In this document: positions 1 through 9,823 of the stretch, piece after piece
How positions within the stretch are numbered: the stretch's first letter is position 1
How the letters are laid out: every line of letters starts with the position of its first letter
Source: Leptospira sanjuanensis
GTDB lineage: Bacteria; Spirochaetota; Leptospiria; Leptospirales; Leptospiraceae
DNA length: 64,000 nucleotides
Direction of reading: 5' to 3'
NCBI RefSeq assembly: GCF_022267325.1
Contig: NZ_JAIZBG010000003.1
Span: forward strand, 17,555 to 81,554
Made by a program: the position numbers and the translations under genes
Notes under the pieces: generated by a model
Databases searched by the model: none
What the model was told of the DNA's origin: nothing
What the model saw: the letters and a program-made list of their open reading frames with translations, nothing else

Positions 1-3000
1 ACCTCCCGATGTTGTAGCTCCTGGATTTTGAATATTCGGAACTCCTGATGCTAAGTTCGATCCCATCGCCAATAACCAAGGAGGATCACCTTGTTTTCCT
101 CCGGTTCCGGGCAAGATCCCGCATCCGGGAAGAGAAGTCATCACAAATAACGCAACAATAACCGCTGGGGTTCCGACTCCTCTCCAAGAGAGGTTTTGTA
201 AAAGTGCATTCCCTTTCAGGAAATACGGATAGGAGAAATAGAGAATTCCTAAGAGAATCAAGAAGTAGAATGCGTTGAATAGACGTGTGGGAACTCCTCC
301 TTGAAAGAATGAAGAATTTCCGAATACGGAAACAAGTTTTCCCTGAATTCGATTCTTGTAATAGTTCCCACAATCAATCGCAACGTCTTTACAAAATGGA
401 TTTGTTAGAGTTCCCACAAAAACAGAAATCATTGATTCTGCCGAATCAACGTCGTCACTTGTATGAGTTCCTAAAATTCTTCCGACAAACGATCCGATGG
501 AATTTGCTCTTGACGACGGACTTGCCTCCGCTAACTGCAACGTCGCATCTTCCCTCGTCAACTGAGCTACCGTTTCCCCTTCGATTCCTTTCACATACAG
601 CGTATGTTTCTCAGGCGTTCCCGATACCCTCACGATCTCGTAATCGCTCCCGAAAAAGTAACTCGTCGTCAGCGTATTGTTCGTAATCGATTTGATTCTG
701 CTTCCGGTATAGTCGTAGGTATAGCGGATTGTTTCCGTCGTTCCGTTCGGTGTAATCTCAGTCAGTTTTCCATAGCTATCGTAGCGTAACACGTCTCCGT
801 TACGGTTGGTCATGTTTCCACTCGCGTCGTATGCGTAGCTCATCGCTCCGGTGTTCGCGCTAGTTGCTTGAGTCACCGCATTCGCGTGTTGTGGATCACC
901 GTAGCTCAAGGTATATGCGCCTTTTTGCATCAAGTTTCCGTTCGCAGAATATGAATAGCTTTGCGTTCCGTATTTCCCCGTCGCTTGGGTCACTCTGCCT
1001 AAATTGTCTAAGGTAAAATTTTGACTTCTCGTCGGATTCAATCGATCTTCGATCCGCGTCAGTTGTCCTTTCCCGTCATACGTATATTCTACGTTTCCGA
1101 TTACCGTTCCGTCCGGTTTTCGGGTCGTTAATGCGAGTGGTTTTTGGTCCGTCGGTTCGAACGCGATCTCCATCGTCACTCCGTTCCCCGTCACTCTTCT
1201 TACGATCGGATCTCCGTTTCCGTTCAATGCCGGCCCTTCGTATCTTACGACCGTATGGCCTACGCTTGTCCCATCCGCTGAATCCATCGTGATCCCTGCA
1301 ATACTTCCTGTCGGGGAATAGATTGTATGAAGTTTCGTTCCGTCTGGATACGTGTTCGTAACCACTCTTCCTAAAGAATCATAGTCCGTTTTGAAGATCG
1401 CCGTTATATCATCCACGATCTTCGTCTTTTGGATCGTTTCCCCTCTTTGATTATACCGAAACTCTGTCTGACCGCTTCCATCCACAACCTTCGTCAATCT
1501 GCCTCTTGAAAAAGGAACACTCGGGTCGTCGTATGAATACCCAATCGATGTTTCGCCGCCGTTCGTATTCTGGGTAAGAATTCTTCCCAAGGAATCATAG
1601 GTAAATTGAACGCTCTTTCCTCTTGCATCTGTCTGACTCGCAATTCTACCTTGCGAATCGTAGCTGAACGAAATCGTCCCCGAGTTCGGATCTTGGGTGG
1701 AAATCCTTCTCCCAATGCTGTCATACGTGATATTTGTAGTAACGCCGGATACGTCCGTAACCGAACGAATCTCGCCAAACGGAGAGTAAACGTAGGAAAT
1801 CGTTCTACCGTTTTCCGTTCGGCTTATGGTTTGACCGAGTTCGTTGATCGTCTCGCTTCGAACTTCCGTTTGTCCGTCCGGATAGGTTTTCGATTTCGTT
1901 TCCGTATATCCTGTTTTGGAAACTGTTGTCAAAATCGTTCCAGTCGAAGAAGGCTCGACAATCGACGACAAACCTCCATCCGGATCGTTGTATTGAAACG
2001 AAACGTATTGAGGAGTTTGAACGCTCAAATAAGGTTGCGATTTACGGATCAATTTACCGATCGCATAATCGAATTGAAACTCTTCGATCGTATTCACGCC
2101 GGCAACGGCGGTATTATTTTCCGTTCGAATCGTATTGCCGAAAGCGTCGCGGAAAATTTTAGAAACGTTAACGCTTCCGCTTACGCTGTCCCGAATGCTT
2201 TTCGTAACCGATTCGTTATTTGTTAAGTTGTTTAAGTCGTAGTTTCCCGTATTCTCATACGTATATGTTTCATTGGGACTTGTTTCTCCCGGATAAATCA
2301 CGTTCAACTTTCTTCCGTAGGCGTCGTAATTCGTCGTCGTAACGGAGCCGTTCGGATCACTGATCGAAAGTTCAAGGCCGGTTGTAGAATCGTAAGTCGC
2401 AGTCGTAACATGCCCGAGTCCGTTTGTTTTTGTAACCGGAAAATGATTCAGTAAAGAATCGTATGCGATCGTATTCGAGCCGCTGGATGGATCGTTCACG
2501 GAAATCACGTTCCCATACGAATCATAACCGAACGAAGTCGTCAAAGGATAAGCACTCGCGGGAAATTGAGTTTTAGAAGTGAGATTATCACCCGTGTATT
2601 GAAATTGAGAATCCTCTGTCCAGGTTCCGTCCACATTCTTTCTGGATCGAACGACCCTTCCGATTCTCCACGCAGTCGTATCATGAGAATACTGAGTCGT
2701 ATTGGTGATAGAATGGGACCCGATCGATTCCGAATCGCTCGTTGCAAAACCGTAGGAATCATAAGAGACAGACTTAACGGATGTGGTCAGCAGATTTCCA
2801 TTTTGATATAGATTGGAAACAATAGAACCGGGAACCGCAATCTCCGTTCCGAAAGGATTCGGAAACGAATGAGCCGAATAAACAGTTGATCGCAGTAAGT
2901 TATTGGATGCGTTGTAACTTCGTTCGGATTGAGGAGAACCGGACAGCCGATAATCGTTTTGAAAGTAATCCGTGATCTTGTAAAATCCCGTGTTTACGTC

Positions 3001-6000
3001 CGTTTCCCGGATTGAAGCAAAGCCGAGACTTCTCGCGACTCCCCTTGTACCTTGATTGTATCTCAAATTCGAATAAGAATAATTTTTTCGATGAGTAACA
3101 CCCGTAGACATATCTATTTCCGATTGAACGACCAAAAAACCGGGAGAAACGTTTGGCACGTTTGGATAATTACCGGTTCCCGGTTGTGTCGCTCCTGGAT
3201 GCTGATTTGTCAGCGCGTATTGCACTCTCGAACTTTGATTTCCGGAAGCATTGGATGCGACTTGGAGTAAATCCTCTCCGGTGCTTCTCGGGGAACTGTA
3301 TCGATAATAAACCTTTCCCATCGTCTTTCCTACGTTCAAGAAAACGAGACTTAGATCGGAAATCCCGTCCAAGTTCATGTCTTGTAAAGAAATTTGATAT
3401 TGATCGGCCCTCTCGATACCGTTAGTATCCGTATATTCTTGGGGAGAAAAACCGCCGAACGAATAACTGCCGTTCAACGTAAAATTACCGTTACCGTTGG
3501 AAAGATAGGTTTCAAATCTCTGTGATTCGCGGTTAAAAAGCACCAAATCGGACAACCCGTCGCCGTTCACTTCTCCGAAATTAAACTGAACTAAGTTCTT
3601 ACCTGTCCCCGCATTTAGGTTCGTTGCGATCGGACTGGAAAAACCATTCCCCATAAAAATCGATACGACACATTGAGTTCCCGGAAACGAAACAAAATCA
3701 AGCACTCCGTCCCCGTTCACATCCGCAAGCGTGCTTCTTTCCGGATCGATCGAATTGGACATAGAATACGTTCTAACTTGAGAAGTGCCGTTACTCAAAT
3801 TAAAACTTCTGATTTGAAGAGCGTACGTCGCCAGTCCCACTGTGCCTTGCGCGTAAATCGCTCCGATTTGAGAGTTAATCGAATAACTCTGTTCGCCTAC
3901 GAAGTTCATTTTCGCGCTTACGATATTTTCCAGCACGGTTTGAAGATTTGTAAGGTCGGTGCTATCGTAATCGTACGCACTGCCGTTCAGTTCGTAATAA
4001 TCCGCAAGAAGGCTATTTCCATTTGTATCCAAATAAGCGATGAAATTTTGAAATTCCGCTTCAACGATTACATTCCCGGTCGCCGAAACGGGAAAAGAAT
4101 CGGCAACCGCTTTCGCTCTTGTGTGGTCCGCTTGATACTGCGCCATCAAAGTATCCAACGCAGCTTTTTGAGCCTGCAAGGCGCTCAATGTTGGATTATC
4201 ATAAGTCTGGATAAGCTGAAGATAATCCGCCTTTCCATCGCCCGTCATATCGACCATAGCATTTAGAAAGAAATCGTTACCCCCTGCAATAACGATCGGA
4301 TTATCAAAGTACGTCTCCCGGTTGATGTAAATGGAAAAACTACTTCCATTCGCATGAACAAAGTCGGTCAATTCGTCGCCATTCATATCCGCAAAAAAAT
4401 CCGCAGCCGGACGATTGCTCGCTTGAGGAGACGTACTATTCGGACCGTAATGGAATCGATATTCGTACGGACTAAAAACGCTCATATTGCGGTTAGCTCC
4501 GACCAAGCTAACGTTCCCAAAAAGGACAGGTGCGCTAAAACTGGTTCCGTTGGAGTAGATCCCCCAAAGTCTTCCTCCATCCTCGTATGCGAAATCCGTT
4601 TTACCGTCCCCGTTTAAATCGACGGGTTGATAATAGGTATTATAATGAATTGGAATATTCCAACTAGTAAATGTAATTGGACCTTGTCCGATCCGTTGAA
4701 TATGCCCGGTTAAATGAATCGATCCGTTCTCTTCGGTACCGTTGATCGCGACGAAATCCGATATGCCGTCACCGTTCAGATCCATAGGCAACCAAGCCGT
4801 TAAAGCGGAATTCACACCGTTCACACAAGCATCCGGCCCGCCCCAACCCAAAAAGCCCGCACAGTTCCCGGCTAAATATTCAAAGAAACCTTGATTTCCT
4901 CCCCAACATGGAACCAACAAAGCGCAAAGACAGGATGCGGCACCTAAGTTACATGCGTTTCGATCCGGAACGGGAACTTTAACAACGTATTGGAGAGACG
5001 CATCGATATTTGTATCCAGTGCGGAAGGGTGGTAAGGAAGACTACTATTAAAAAAAACGTTTAAGAAATCAACAGCAATGTTCGGAATGAAAACGTTCAT
5101 CGTTGTCGTGTCCGTAAACACTTGATAATCGAGACTTCCGATCGAGAAACTACCCGATTGATTCGTATATGTGAAATTCAAGTCGTCAAAATTTTCAGAA
5201 CCGAACGTATTACTGCCCGAACGCTTAATCGTCCGAAGTACAGTTCGACCCGTTACCGGACCGTAAGAATAATCGAGATCATACGTTCTAAATACGCTAC
5301 CCGCAACTAAGATTTCAATTTTATCGAGTCTCTTTTGGATCCGCTCCAAAGTTCCTAAAATGTAATTCGAAGTTTTGTCGTTTCGGTTTTCGTAAACAAA
5401 CCGGATAATTCGATCATTGTATGTAATCGAATCTGGATAATAATCACCGTTGGTAACGTCTATAGAAGAATATTGAATGTTATAACCGTTTCCGTGGACG
5501 TCTTCTTCTCGACTCAAAGTCCATTCACGAATCGACCCCGCAGTTCTTCCTAACGCTGGAATTCGGGAATCTAAACTTCCTCCGAAAAAAAATCTTCTAC
5601 CGGACTTATCCGTTGCAATCCATGAACAGGGAGCGTCTCCGCAAGTTCCTTGAGGCTCGAATAAGATCCAAGACTCTTTTCGGCTGTGATACTTCGTTTT
5701 ATTTCCGCTTACATCGATCAATTCACCGGCAAGGGAAGAGATATATTGATCCGATCCGTTATAGTAAATTCCGTAAGAAGGATTTCGAGAAATGGAATGA
5801 ATTCCGTTTAAATCCCAGCCCATACCTACAATCCCGTTTCTACCATTGGAATTGTAGGAAAGCGACAACTTAGGAATTACGTCTTTTGTACCTTTTGGGA
5901 TCTCGATTTCGTATTGAGTACTTGCAGAACCATCCGAACCTGCATGGATCACAGTGAGAGCCTGTGGAATTCCGGATGAAAAAGCCGAAGCGACCGCGCT

Positions 6001-6093
6001 AAAGAAATTTCGAACACCATCTACAAAGGAAAAATTTAATACAAATAGAATGGAAACAACAAGATAGATAACTTTTGCAATTCTCGATTTCAT
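1..6093 (-). CDS. SpvB/FG-GAP/Rhs-repeat giant protein, C-terminus beyond left edge
   Basis: One open frame runs from an ATG at 6093 off the left edge, 2031 codons with no stop found. Residues 1-30 are a hydrophobic N-terminal segment without a convincing cleavage site. About 40-130 match the SpvB/TcaC N-terminal domain (GMGWDLNGI). Residues 435-905 hold seven FG-GAP/VCBS-type repeats of the form D-x-NGDG-xx-D-F. Residues 1190-1850 are YD/Rhs repeats (YDSLGRI, YDSYGKL). Near residue 1945 is a membrane segment (FYFLILLGILYFSYPYF), followed by a Gly/Pro linker. A Cys-rich insert (about 370-425) sits before the first FG-GAP repeat. The family includes toxin carriers such as Tc toxins and polymorphic Rhs toxins; the variable toxin tip and any immunity gene would lie left of the window. 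Delivery to the surface is inference. Architecture is confident; role is not. Confidence 0.9.
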   Translation of the reverse strand, partial: MKSRIAKVIYLVVSILFVLNFSFVDGVRNFFSAVASAFSSGIPQALTVIHAGSDGSASTQYEIEIPKGTKDVIPKLSLSYNSNGRNGIVGMGWDLNGIHSISRNPSYGIYYNGSDQYISSLAGELIDVSGNKTKYHSRKESWILFEPQGTCGDAPCSWIATDKSGRRFFFGGSLDSRIPALGRTAGSIREWTLSREEDVHGNGYNIQYSSIDVTNGDYYPDSITYNDRIIRFVYENRNDKTSNYILGTLERIQKRLDKIEILVAGSVFRTYDLDYSYGPVTGRTVLRTIKRSGSNTFGSENFDDLNFTYTNQSGSFSIGSLDYQVFTDTTTMNVFIPNIAVDFLNVFFNSSLPYHPSALDTNIDASLQYVVKVPVPDRNACNLGAASCLCALLVPCWGGNQGFFEYLAGNCAGFLGWGGPDACVNGVNSALTAWLPMDLNGDGISDFVAINGTEENGSIHLTGHIQRIGQGPITFTSWNIPIHYNTYYQPVDLNGDGKTDFAYEDGGRLWGIYSNGTSFSAPVLFGNVSLVGANRNMSVFSPYEYRFHYGPNSTSPQASNRPAADFFADMNGDELTDFVHANGSSFSIYINRETYFDNPIVIAGGNDFFLNAMVDMTGDGKADYLQLIQTYDNPTLSALQAQKAALDTLMAQYQADHTRAKAVADSFPVSATGNVIVEAEFQNFIAYLDTNGNSLLADYYELNGSAYDYDSTDLTNLQTVLENIVSAKMNFVGEQSYSINSQIGAIYAQGTVGLATYALQIRSFNLSNGTSQVRTYSMSNSIDPERSTLADVNGDGVLDFVSFPGTQCVVSIFMGNGFSSPIATNLNAGTGKNLVQFNFGEVNGDGLSDLVLFNRESQRFETYLSNGNGNFTLNGSYSFGGFSPQEYTDTNGIERADQYQISLQDMNLDGISDLSLVFLNVGKTMGKVYYRYSSPRSTGEDLLQVASNASGNQSSRVQYALTNQHPGATQPGTGNYPNVPNVSPGFLVVQSEIDMSTGVTHRKNYSYSNLRYNQGTRGVARSLGFASIRETDVNTGFYKITDYFQNDYRLSGSPQSERSYNASNNLLRSTVYSAHSFPNPFGTEIAVPGSIVSNLYQNGNLLTTSVKSVSYDSYGFATSDSESIGSHSITNTTQYSHDTTAWRIGRVVRSRKNVDGTWTEDSQFQYTGDNLTSKTQFPASAYPLTTSFGYDSYGNVISVNDPSSGSNTIAYDSLLNHFPVTKTNGLGHVTTATYDSTTGLELSISDPNGSVTTTNYDAYGRKLNVIYPGETSPNETYTYENTGNYDLNNLTNNESVTKSIRDSVSGSVNVSKIFRDAFGNTIRTENNTAVAGVNTIEEFQFDYAIGKLIRKSQPYLSVQTPQYVSFQYNDPDGGLSSIVEPSSTGTILTTVSKTGYTETKSKTYPDGQTEVRSETINELGQTISRTENGRTISYVYSPFGEIRSVTDVSGVTTNITYDSIGRRISTQDPNSGTISFSYDSQGRIASQTDARGKSVQFTYDSLGRILTQNTNGGETSIGYSYDDPSVPFSRGRLTKVVDGSGQTEFRYNQRGETIQKTKIVDDITAIFKTDYDSLGRVVTNTYPDGTKLHTIYSPTGSIAGITMDSADGTSVGHTVVRYEGPALNGNGDPIVRRVTGNGVTMEIAFEPTDQKPLALTTRKPDGTVIGNVEYTYDGKGQLTRIEDRLNPTRSQNFTLDNLGRVTQATGKYGTQSYSYSANGNLMQKGAYTLSYGDPQHANAVTQATSANTGAMSYAYDASGNMTNRNGDVLRYDSYGKLTEITPNGTTETIRYTYDYTGSRIKSITNNTLTTSYFFGSDYEIVRVSGTPEKHTLYVKGIEGETVAQLTREDATLQLAEASPSSRANSIGSFVGRILGTHTSDDVDSAESMISVFVGTLTNPFCKDVAIDCGNYYKNRIQGKLVSVFGNSSFFQGGVPTRLFNAFYFLILLGILYFSYPYFLKGNALLQNLSWRGVGTPAVIVALFVMTSLPGCGILPGTGGKQGDPPWLLAMGSNLASGVPNIQNPGATTSGG

Positions 6094-6414
6094 CCCTAAC
6101 CCCGAAATTTCGTTTTCATAATCGCAAACTGCAACAAGCCTCTATGTCTCTTAGGCTACATTATTTTGCGGCTATTTTGACACCATTACAAAAGATACCG
6201 TAAGTTTGGTATTATTTTTTGAATTTTCGAAGATTGAGTGAAGTTATGAATTATAATTTTCAATAAAGTATTATTTAGGTATAAACCGCAATTTGAAAGA
6301 TACATTATAACTTGATATTTCGTATTCATTACTTCCTTTGAAACATTCGCATTAAACAATTTACAAATAAGACACAATTTTAATTCCTGGTTTAAGTATT
6401 TACGGGATTTAAAG
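6094..6414. other. Divergent intergenic region, AT-rich
   Basis: This 321-bp gap separates the Rhs gene (leftward) from the outer-membrane-like gene (rightward). It must hold promoters for both. I see no convincing hairpin, repeat or protein-like ORF. A 63-codon minus-strand frame inside it is Ile/Leu/Asn-rich, as expected of random AT-rich DNA. Confidence 0.6.
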
Positions 6415-7290
6415 GTGAAAGTTTCTTATATTATTTTTCTTGCATGTGCTTTGATACTCCCCTATTCGCTTTTTGCATCGGAATTGCTTCTTAAAACAGG
6501 CGAGGCGTTCCTTATCGAAGAGATAAACGAAAGTGCGGATGTGGTAAACGTTCGCTGGAAAGGTAGACAATACAGAATTCCTAAGTATGAAGTCCAAAGG
6601 ATCGACTACCAAAAAAAGGGACCAGAAAGCTCTTATCTGTTCTCCGAATTTCAACTAACTGACGGCTCCTCAATTCGAGGAATCATCGTTGAACGCAAAA
6701 AAGACCGCTATATTTTCCGAACCGATCTTGGTTTCGTTGAGATCGAAAAATCAAAAATTCAAAACCTATCTACAAAAGAAAATGAATCCGAAGCTCCCGA
6801 ACTTCCGGAAAAATATCTATCAGGCCGTTCCGGCGAAAATCAACTCTATGTAGGCGGAAGTTTTCTTATTCAGGGAAACCTCGGCCAATGGAATCGAACG
6901 AACCCCGGAACCGCAGGGTTAGGATTTTTTATCGAAAAGGGGTTCGTTAATAAACCACTTTGGTTTTATGGTTTTCTTTCTGAACTTTCTTTAGCCCCGT
7001 CTGCACAAGGCTCCATAACACTCTGGAATCAATCCGGATACTTAGGCAAACAGTGGGGATCATCCTCACCGTATTTTCTATTTGGTGGAGGTATCACCGG
7101 AGTTCAATGGACACATAACTCGAAATCACAGAACGGGATCGACCCCGAGGTTTTAGGGGAATTTGGCTGGGCTTGGGAATTCAGTAACGGCTCAAGACTT
7201 CGCCTTGGACTTCGTTCTCAATGCACAGTTGAAGCAAGTGACTCGCTTTGTCGCTCCGGTCTTCGAATCTCCTGGGGGTTGTTATTATGA
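6415..7290 (+). CDS. Exported protein with predicted C-terminal beta-barrel
   Basis: 291 aa from a GTG start, with ACGGGA 7-8 nt upstream. Residues 1-21 form a signal peptide ending LFAS|E. Residues 22-115 are a soluble beta-rich region with repeated charged strands (WKGRQYRIPKYEVQRIDY). From about 140 the alternating aromatic/Gly pattern (LYVGGSFLIQGN, YFLFGGGITGVQW) ends in LRISWGLLL, typical of outer-membrane barrels. It is first of a three-gene rightward cluster: its TGA overlaps the ATG of the lipoprotein gene by 4 bp, implying translational coupling. No specific function recognised; surface location is inferred. Confidence 0.75.
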   Translation: MKVSYIIFLACALILPYSLFASELLLKTGEAFLIEEINESADVVNVRWKGRQYRIPKYEVQRIDYQKKGPESSYLFSEFQLTDGSSIRGIIVERKKDRYIFRTDLGFVEIEKSKIQNLSTKENESEAPELPEKYLSGRSGENQLYVGGSFLIQGNLGQWNRTNPGTAGLGFFIEKGFVNKPLWFYGFLSELSLAPSAQGSITLWNQSGYLGKQWGSSSPYFLFGGGITGVQWTHNSKSQNGIDPEVLGEFGWAWEFSNGSRLRLGLRSQCTVEASDSLCRSGLRISWGLLL

Positions 7291-8651
7291 TTCGCATTCT
7301 TGTTTTCTTATTTTCCTTTTCGCTTTTCATTTCTTGTCAGAACTCCCCGCTTTCATCGATTCATGATGCGGAAACGGCCAAAGTTACGTTCGCAGCTGTC
7401 TCTCAGCTTGGACCTCGCTCTGCTACTCTTTCCTGGGAGTGTTCCGCTTCTTTGCCCGGTTCCGTTGTATATGGGAAAGGCGGGATCGAGTCGGCGACCA
7501 CAAGTCTCGAAAATGCAAAAATTCATTCTATGGTCCTCCAAAACCTTGAATCAAACACCGATTATTTAGCTTATGTTTTTTGTTCGTCGGACCTCGAAAA
7601 TCTCCAAGGCTTACCAATTGCATTTAAAACTTGGGTAAGCGATTTCCCGAATCGAACTCGCGGACTTTGGATTGTCGGCGGAATCGGTGCGGACGCAAAT
7701 CCAGTTTCTCAAATTGATTTTTTTGATCCGGTGACCTCCACATGGTATCCGGCTGTAACTTCGATTCCAACTCCCCGCGCTTTCGCAAACGTAGTTTCCC
7801 ACAAGGATAAAATTTATGTCATCGGCGGACTTGAAAAACAAGCCGGTGTTTATGTTGCCTCAAAGAAAACCGAAGTTTACGATCCATATTTAGATCAGTG
7901 GAAGACTCTCGCGGATCTTCCAACAGCGAATCAAGGTGGTGTAATCGCAAGTGTGGGAGAAGAGATTTTTATCATCGCAGGAACAACTACGACTGATATG
8001 ACAACGGGTACCATCCTAAATACGGTTTCTCGTTTCTATCCAGGCATTGGACCAACCGGTATCTGGCAGAGTTATACTTCTCTTACCGCAATTTTTTCAA
8101 GGGTGGATATGTCAGGATGCGGACTCAATGGTTCAATTCTTTTTACGGGGGGAAGATTTACAAACGACGGCTCTTCGCAAGCAACGTCGGACAGCTATGT
8201 TCCTTCTGTGAATTCAACAACAAGTGCGGGAGAACCTTCGATCAATTTAGCAAGACATGGAGCAGGTGCCGCTTGTGTAAAACCGTTAAACTCTGACCCC
8301 TACCCTACTGATCCAGAGTGGTTTGCGGTTATCGGCGGTTCTACAGGAACAAGCACGCTTCAACCAGTTGGATCGATTACTACCTCAAACAGAACCGACT
8401 TTTCTCAAATAGGCTCCGGAGCGTTTACGATCGGACCAATCCTTCCTGTTTCCGTATATTTTCCAGGTACACAAGCTTCCTACGAGACGAGAAAACTTTT
8501 TGTATTCGGTGGAGCGACCGCTCTGAACATTCCGACGGATTCCGTTTATTCCATCGGACTTCAAAATCCGATCGCAAGCACCTGGACGCTCGATTCCCAA
8601 AAAATGCCCCGAACGCGATATGCTCACAAGGCAATCCGCATCGATAGGTAA
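7287..8651 (+). CDS. Kelch-repeat lipoprotein
   Basis: 454 aa. The ATG at 7287 is chosen over an in-frame start 39 nt upstream because it gives an ATGA overlap with the preceding gene and a clean lipoprotein signal: a hydrophobic run, then F-I-S-C with Cys17 as the lipidated residue. Residues 35-115 resemble a fibronectin type III sandwich. About 125-454 form Kelch-like blades (WIVGGIG, IYVIGGLEKQ, FIIAGTT, LFVFGGAT spaced 45-60 residues), i.e. a beta-propeller. Such propellers bind proteins or glycans; the ligand cannot be read. It is probably anchored to the outer membrane, facing the host or other cells. Confidence 0.85.
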   Translation: MIRILVFLFSFSLFISCQNSPLSSIHDAETAKVTFAAVSQLGPRSATLSWECSASLPGSVVYGKGGIESATTSLENAKIHSMVLQNLESNTDYLAYVFCSSDLENLQGLPIAFKTWVSDFPNRTRGLWIVGGIGADANPVSQIDFFDPVTSTWYPAVTSIPTPRAFANVVSHKDKIYVIGGLEKQAGVYVASKKTEVYDPYLDQWKTLADLPTANQGGVIASVGEEIFIIAGTTTTDMTTGTILNTVSRFYPGIGPTGIWQSYTSLTAIFSRVDMSGCGLNGSILFTGGRFTNDGSSQATSDSYVPSVNSTTSAGEPSINLARHGAGAACVKPLNSDPYPTDPEWFAVIGGSTGTSTLQPVGSITTSNRTDFSQIGSGAFTIGPILPVSVYFPGTQASYETRKLFVFGGATALNIPTDSVYSIGLQNPIASTWTLDSQKMPRTRYAHKAIRIDR

Positions 8652-8655
8652 GTAA

Positions 8656-9231
8656 ATGAAGATTCCTAAAACTTTTCTTTTATTTGTATTCATTTTCTTA
8701 CCCATTATCGCAGAGGAACAATCTTTTTCAGGAAGCTACGAAGACGGGAATCGTTTGATTGACGAAGGTCGATGTCTCGAAGCCGAGAAGTTTTCGACAT
8801 TTCTTTTGGAACAGAATCCATCTGATCCTAACGCAGAACTTCTTATTACCAGGTCATGGCTTTGTTTAGGAAAAGAAGAAAACAGACGCAAAAATCACTC
8901 GCGCGCTATTCAATATCTCCTAAAAGCTCAAAAACACTGGTCGTTAAATACTGAGATCAAATCCGAACTTGATGCCGCATACCAAGGACAAAAGAGAAAA
9001 ATTGTTCTTCCGACTGTATTTCGTGGAACCCCTATGAATTCGCAGAATGAACGAAATCAAGCGGATCAGTTGAAAGAAGTAAAAGAATTATTAAAAGAAA
9101 TTTTAAATACTCTGAAAGAGTCGAAATCGGACGAGAGCAAAAGAGAAAGAAACGAAATGATTTTTTACTCCCTCGTCGTGGCTGGAATTTTTTTAAATTT
9201 ACTTTTTAAAATAAGATCACGAAAATTTTGA
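8656..9231 (+). CDS. Exported TPR-like protein with C-terminal membrane anchor
   Basis: 191 aa. Residues 1-19 are a signal peptide (FLLFVFIFLPIIAE). Residues 25-105 are helical with a TPR look (LIDEGRCLEAEKFSTFLLEQNPSDPNAELL). Residues 130-160 are a charged predicted coiled coil. A C-terminal membrane span (FYSLVVAGIFLNLLF) is followed by Arg/Lys residues. It lies 4 bp after the lipoprotein gene and closes the cluster; it may be a periplasmic scaffold for the two upstream products. No named family recognised. Confidence 0.7.
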   Translation: MKIPKTFLLFVFIFLPIIAEEQSFSGSYEDGNRLIDEGRCLEAEKFSTFLLEQNPSDPNAELLITRSWLCLGKEENRRKNHSRAIQYLLKAQKHWSLNTEIKSELDAAYQGQKRKIVLPTVFRGTPMNSQNERNQADQLKEVKELLKEILNTLKESKSDESKRERNEMIFYSLVVAGIFLNLLFKIRSRKF

Positions 9232-9238
9232 CCTAATT

Positions 9239-9754
9239 TTATTCAGATTCAAAAGAATTGTAAACTGTATTCAATTTGAGAGCGGCATAGACCTCGAAAA
9301 GACGCCGCTCGATCGGATCAGCGATTTCAATTACCGCTAAATCCCAGGTAGAGATTAGCTTTTGCGCTTTCCTGTGTTCTTCAAGAAATCTGTCGTTTTG
9401 CATACACAGATTTCTACTCAAGCCCATATCCAATTTATTTTTAGCGATTTGATATGCCAGCGGGGAATGGTTCGTGCCTTTTAAGTGCTGTCTGATCCGA
9501 GTAGAAATGCTCTTTGTTACGCTGACGTATTGGATATTCCCTCTTTCGGAGAACACATAACAACCAGAAAAATCTTCGTAATTTTTTAATCCGAAGTGAT
9601 CCTTAATCGAACTGAAAATTACAGTTTCTCCGAGACCTTCTTTTGAAAAATGCTTCATAGGAAGCGGATTTTTTAACCGACTGGATAGTTCTTTAAAATA
9701 ATTTGGCAAAGTAATTTGCGCTATGTGCTCGAAATTTTTCTTTTCTTTCAACAT
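9239..9754 (-). CDS. Degenerate GIY-YIG nuclease-fold protein
   Basis: 171 aa. The central part fits the GIY-YIG fold: GCYVF in place of GIYxF, IQYVSV in place of the second YIG strand, then a helix with the conserved Arg and His (IRQHLKG). The C-terminal segment (ERRLFEVYAALKLNTVYNSF) resembles the family's terminal helix and NSF ending. The core glycines are changed, so catalysis is doubtful. Active members cut DNA in repair, restriction or homing. It faces the upstream cluster tail to tail with 7 bp between stops and is probably transcribed separately. Confidence 0.6.
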   Translation of the reverse strand: MLKEKKNFEHIAQITLPNYFKELSSRLKNPLPMKHFSKEGLGETVIFSSIKDHFGLKNYEDFSGCYVFSERGNIQYVSVTKSISTRIRQHLKGTNHSPLAYQIAKNKLDMGLSRNLCMQNDRFLEEHRKAQKLISTWDLAVIEIADPIERRLFEVYAALKLNTVYNSFESE

Positions 9755-9823
9755 GAAAAATAACTGCCACTTGCCGAATTATTGATTCGATTCAAGCACC
9801 TATCTAAATCAATAATTTGTTTA

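Noticed and set aside
86..373. 95-codon minus-strand frame at the left edge
   Set aside because: It lies in another frame within the Rhs coding sequence, which continues open to position 1.
1606..2226. Long plus-strand frame inside the Rhs gene
   Set aside because: Arg/Ser/Asn-rich shadow of the intact minus-strand Rhs frame; no ribosome binding site or domain.
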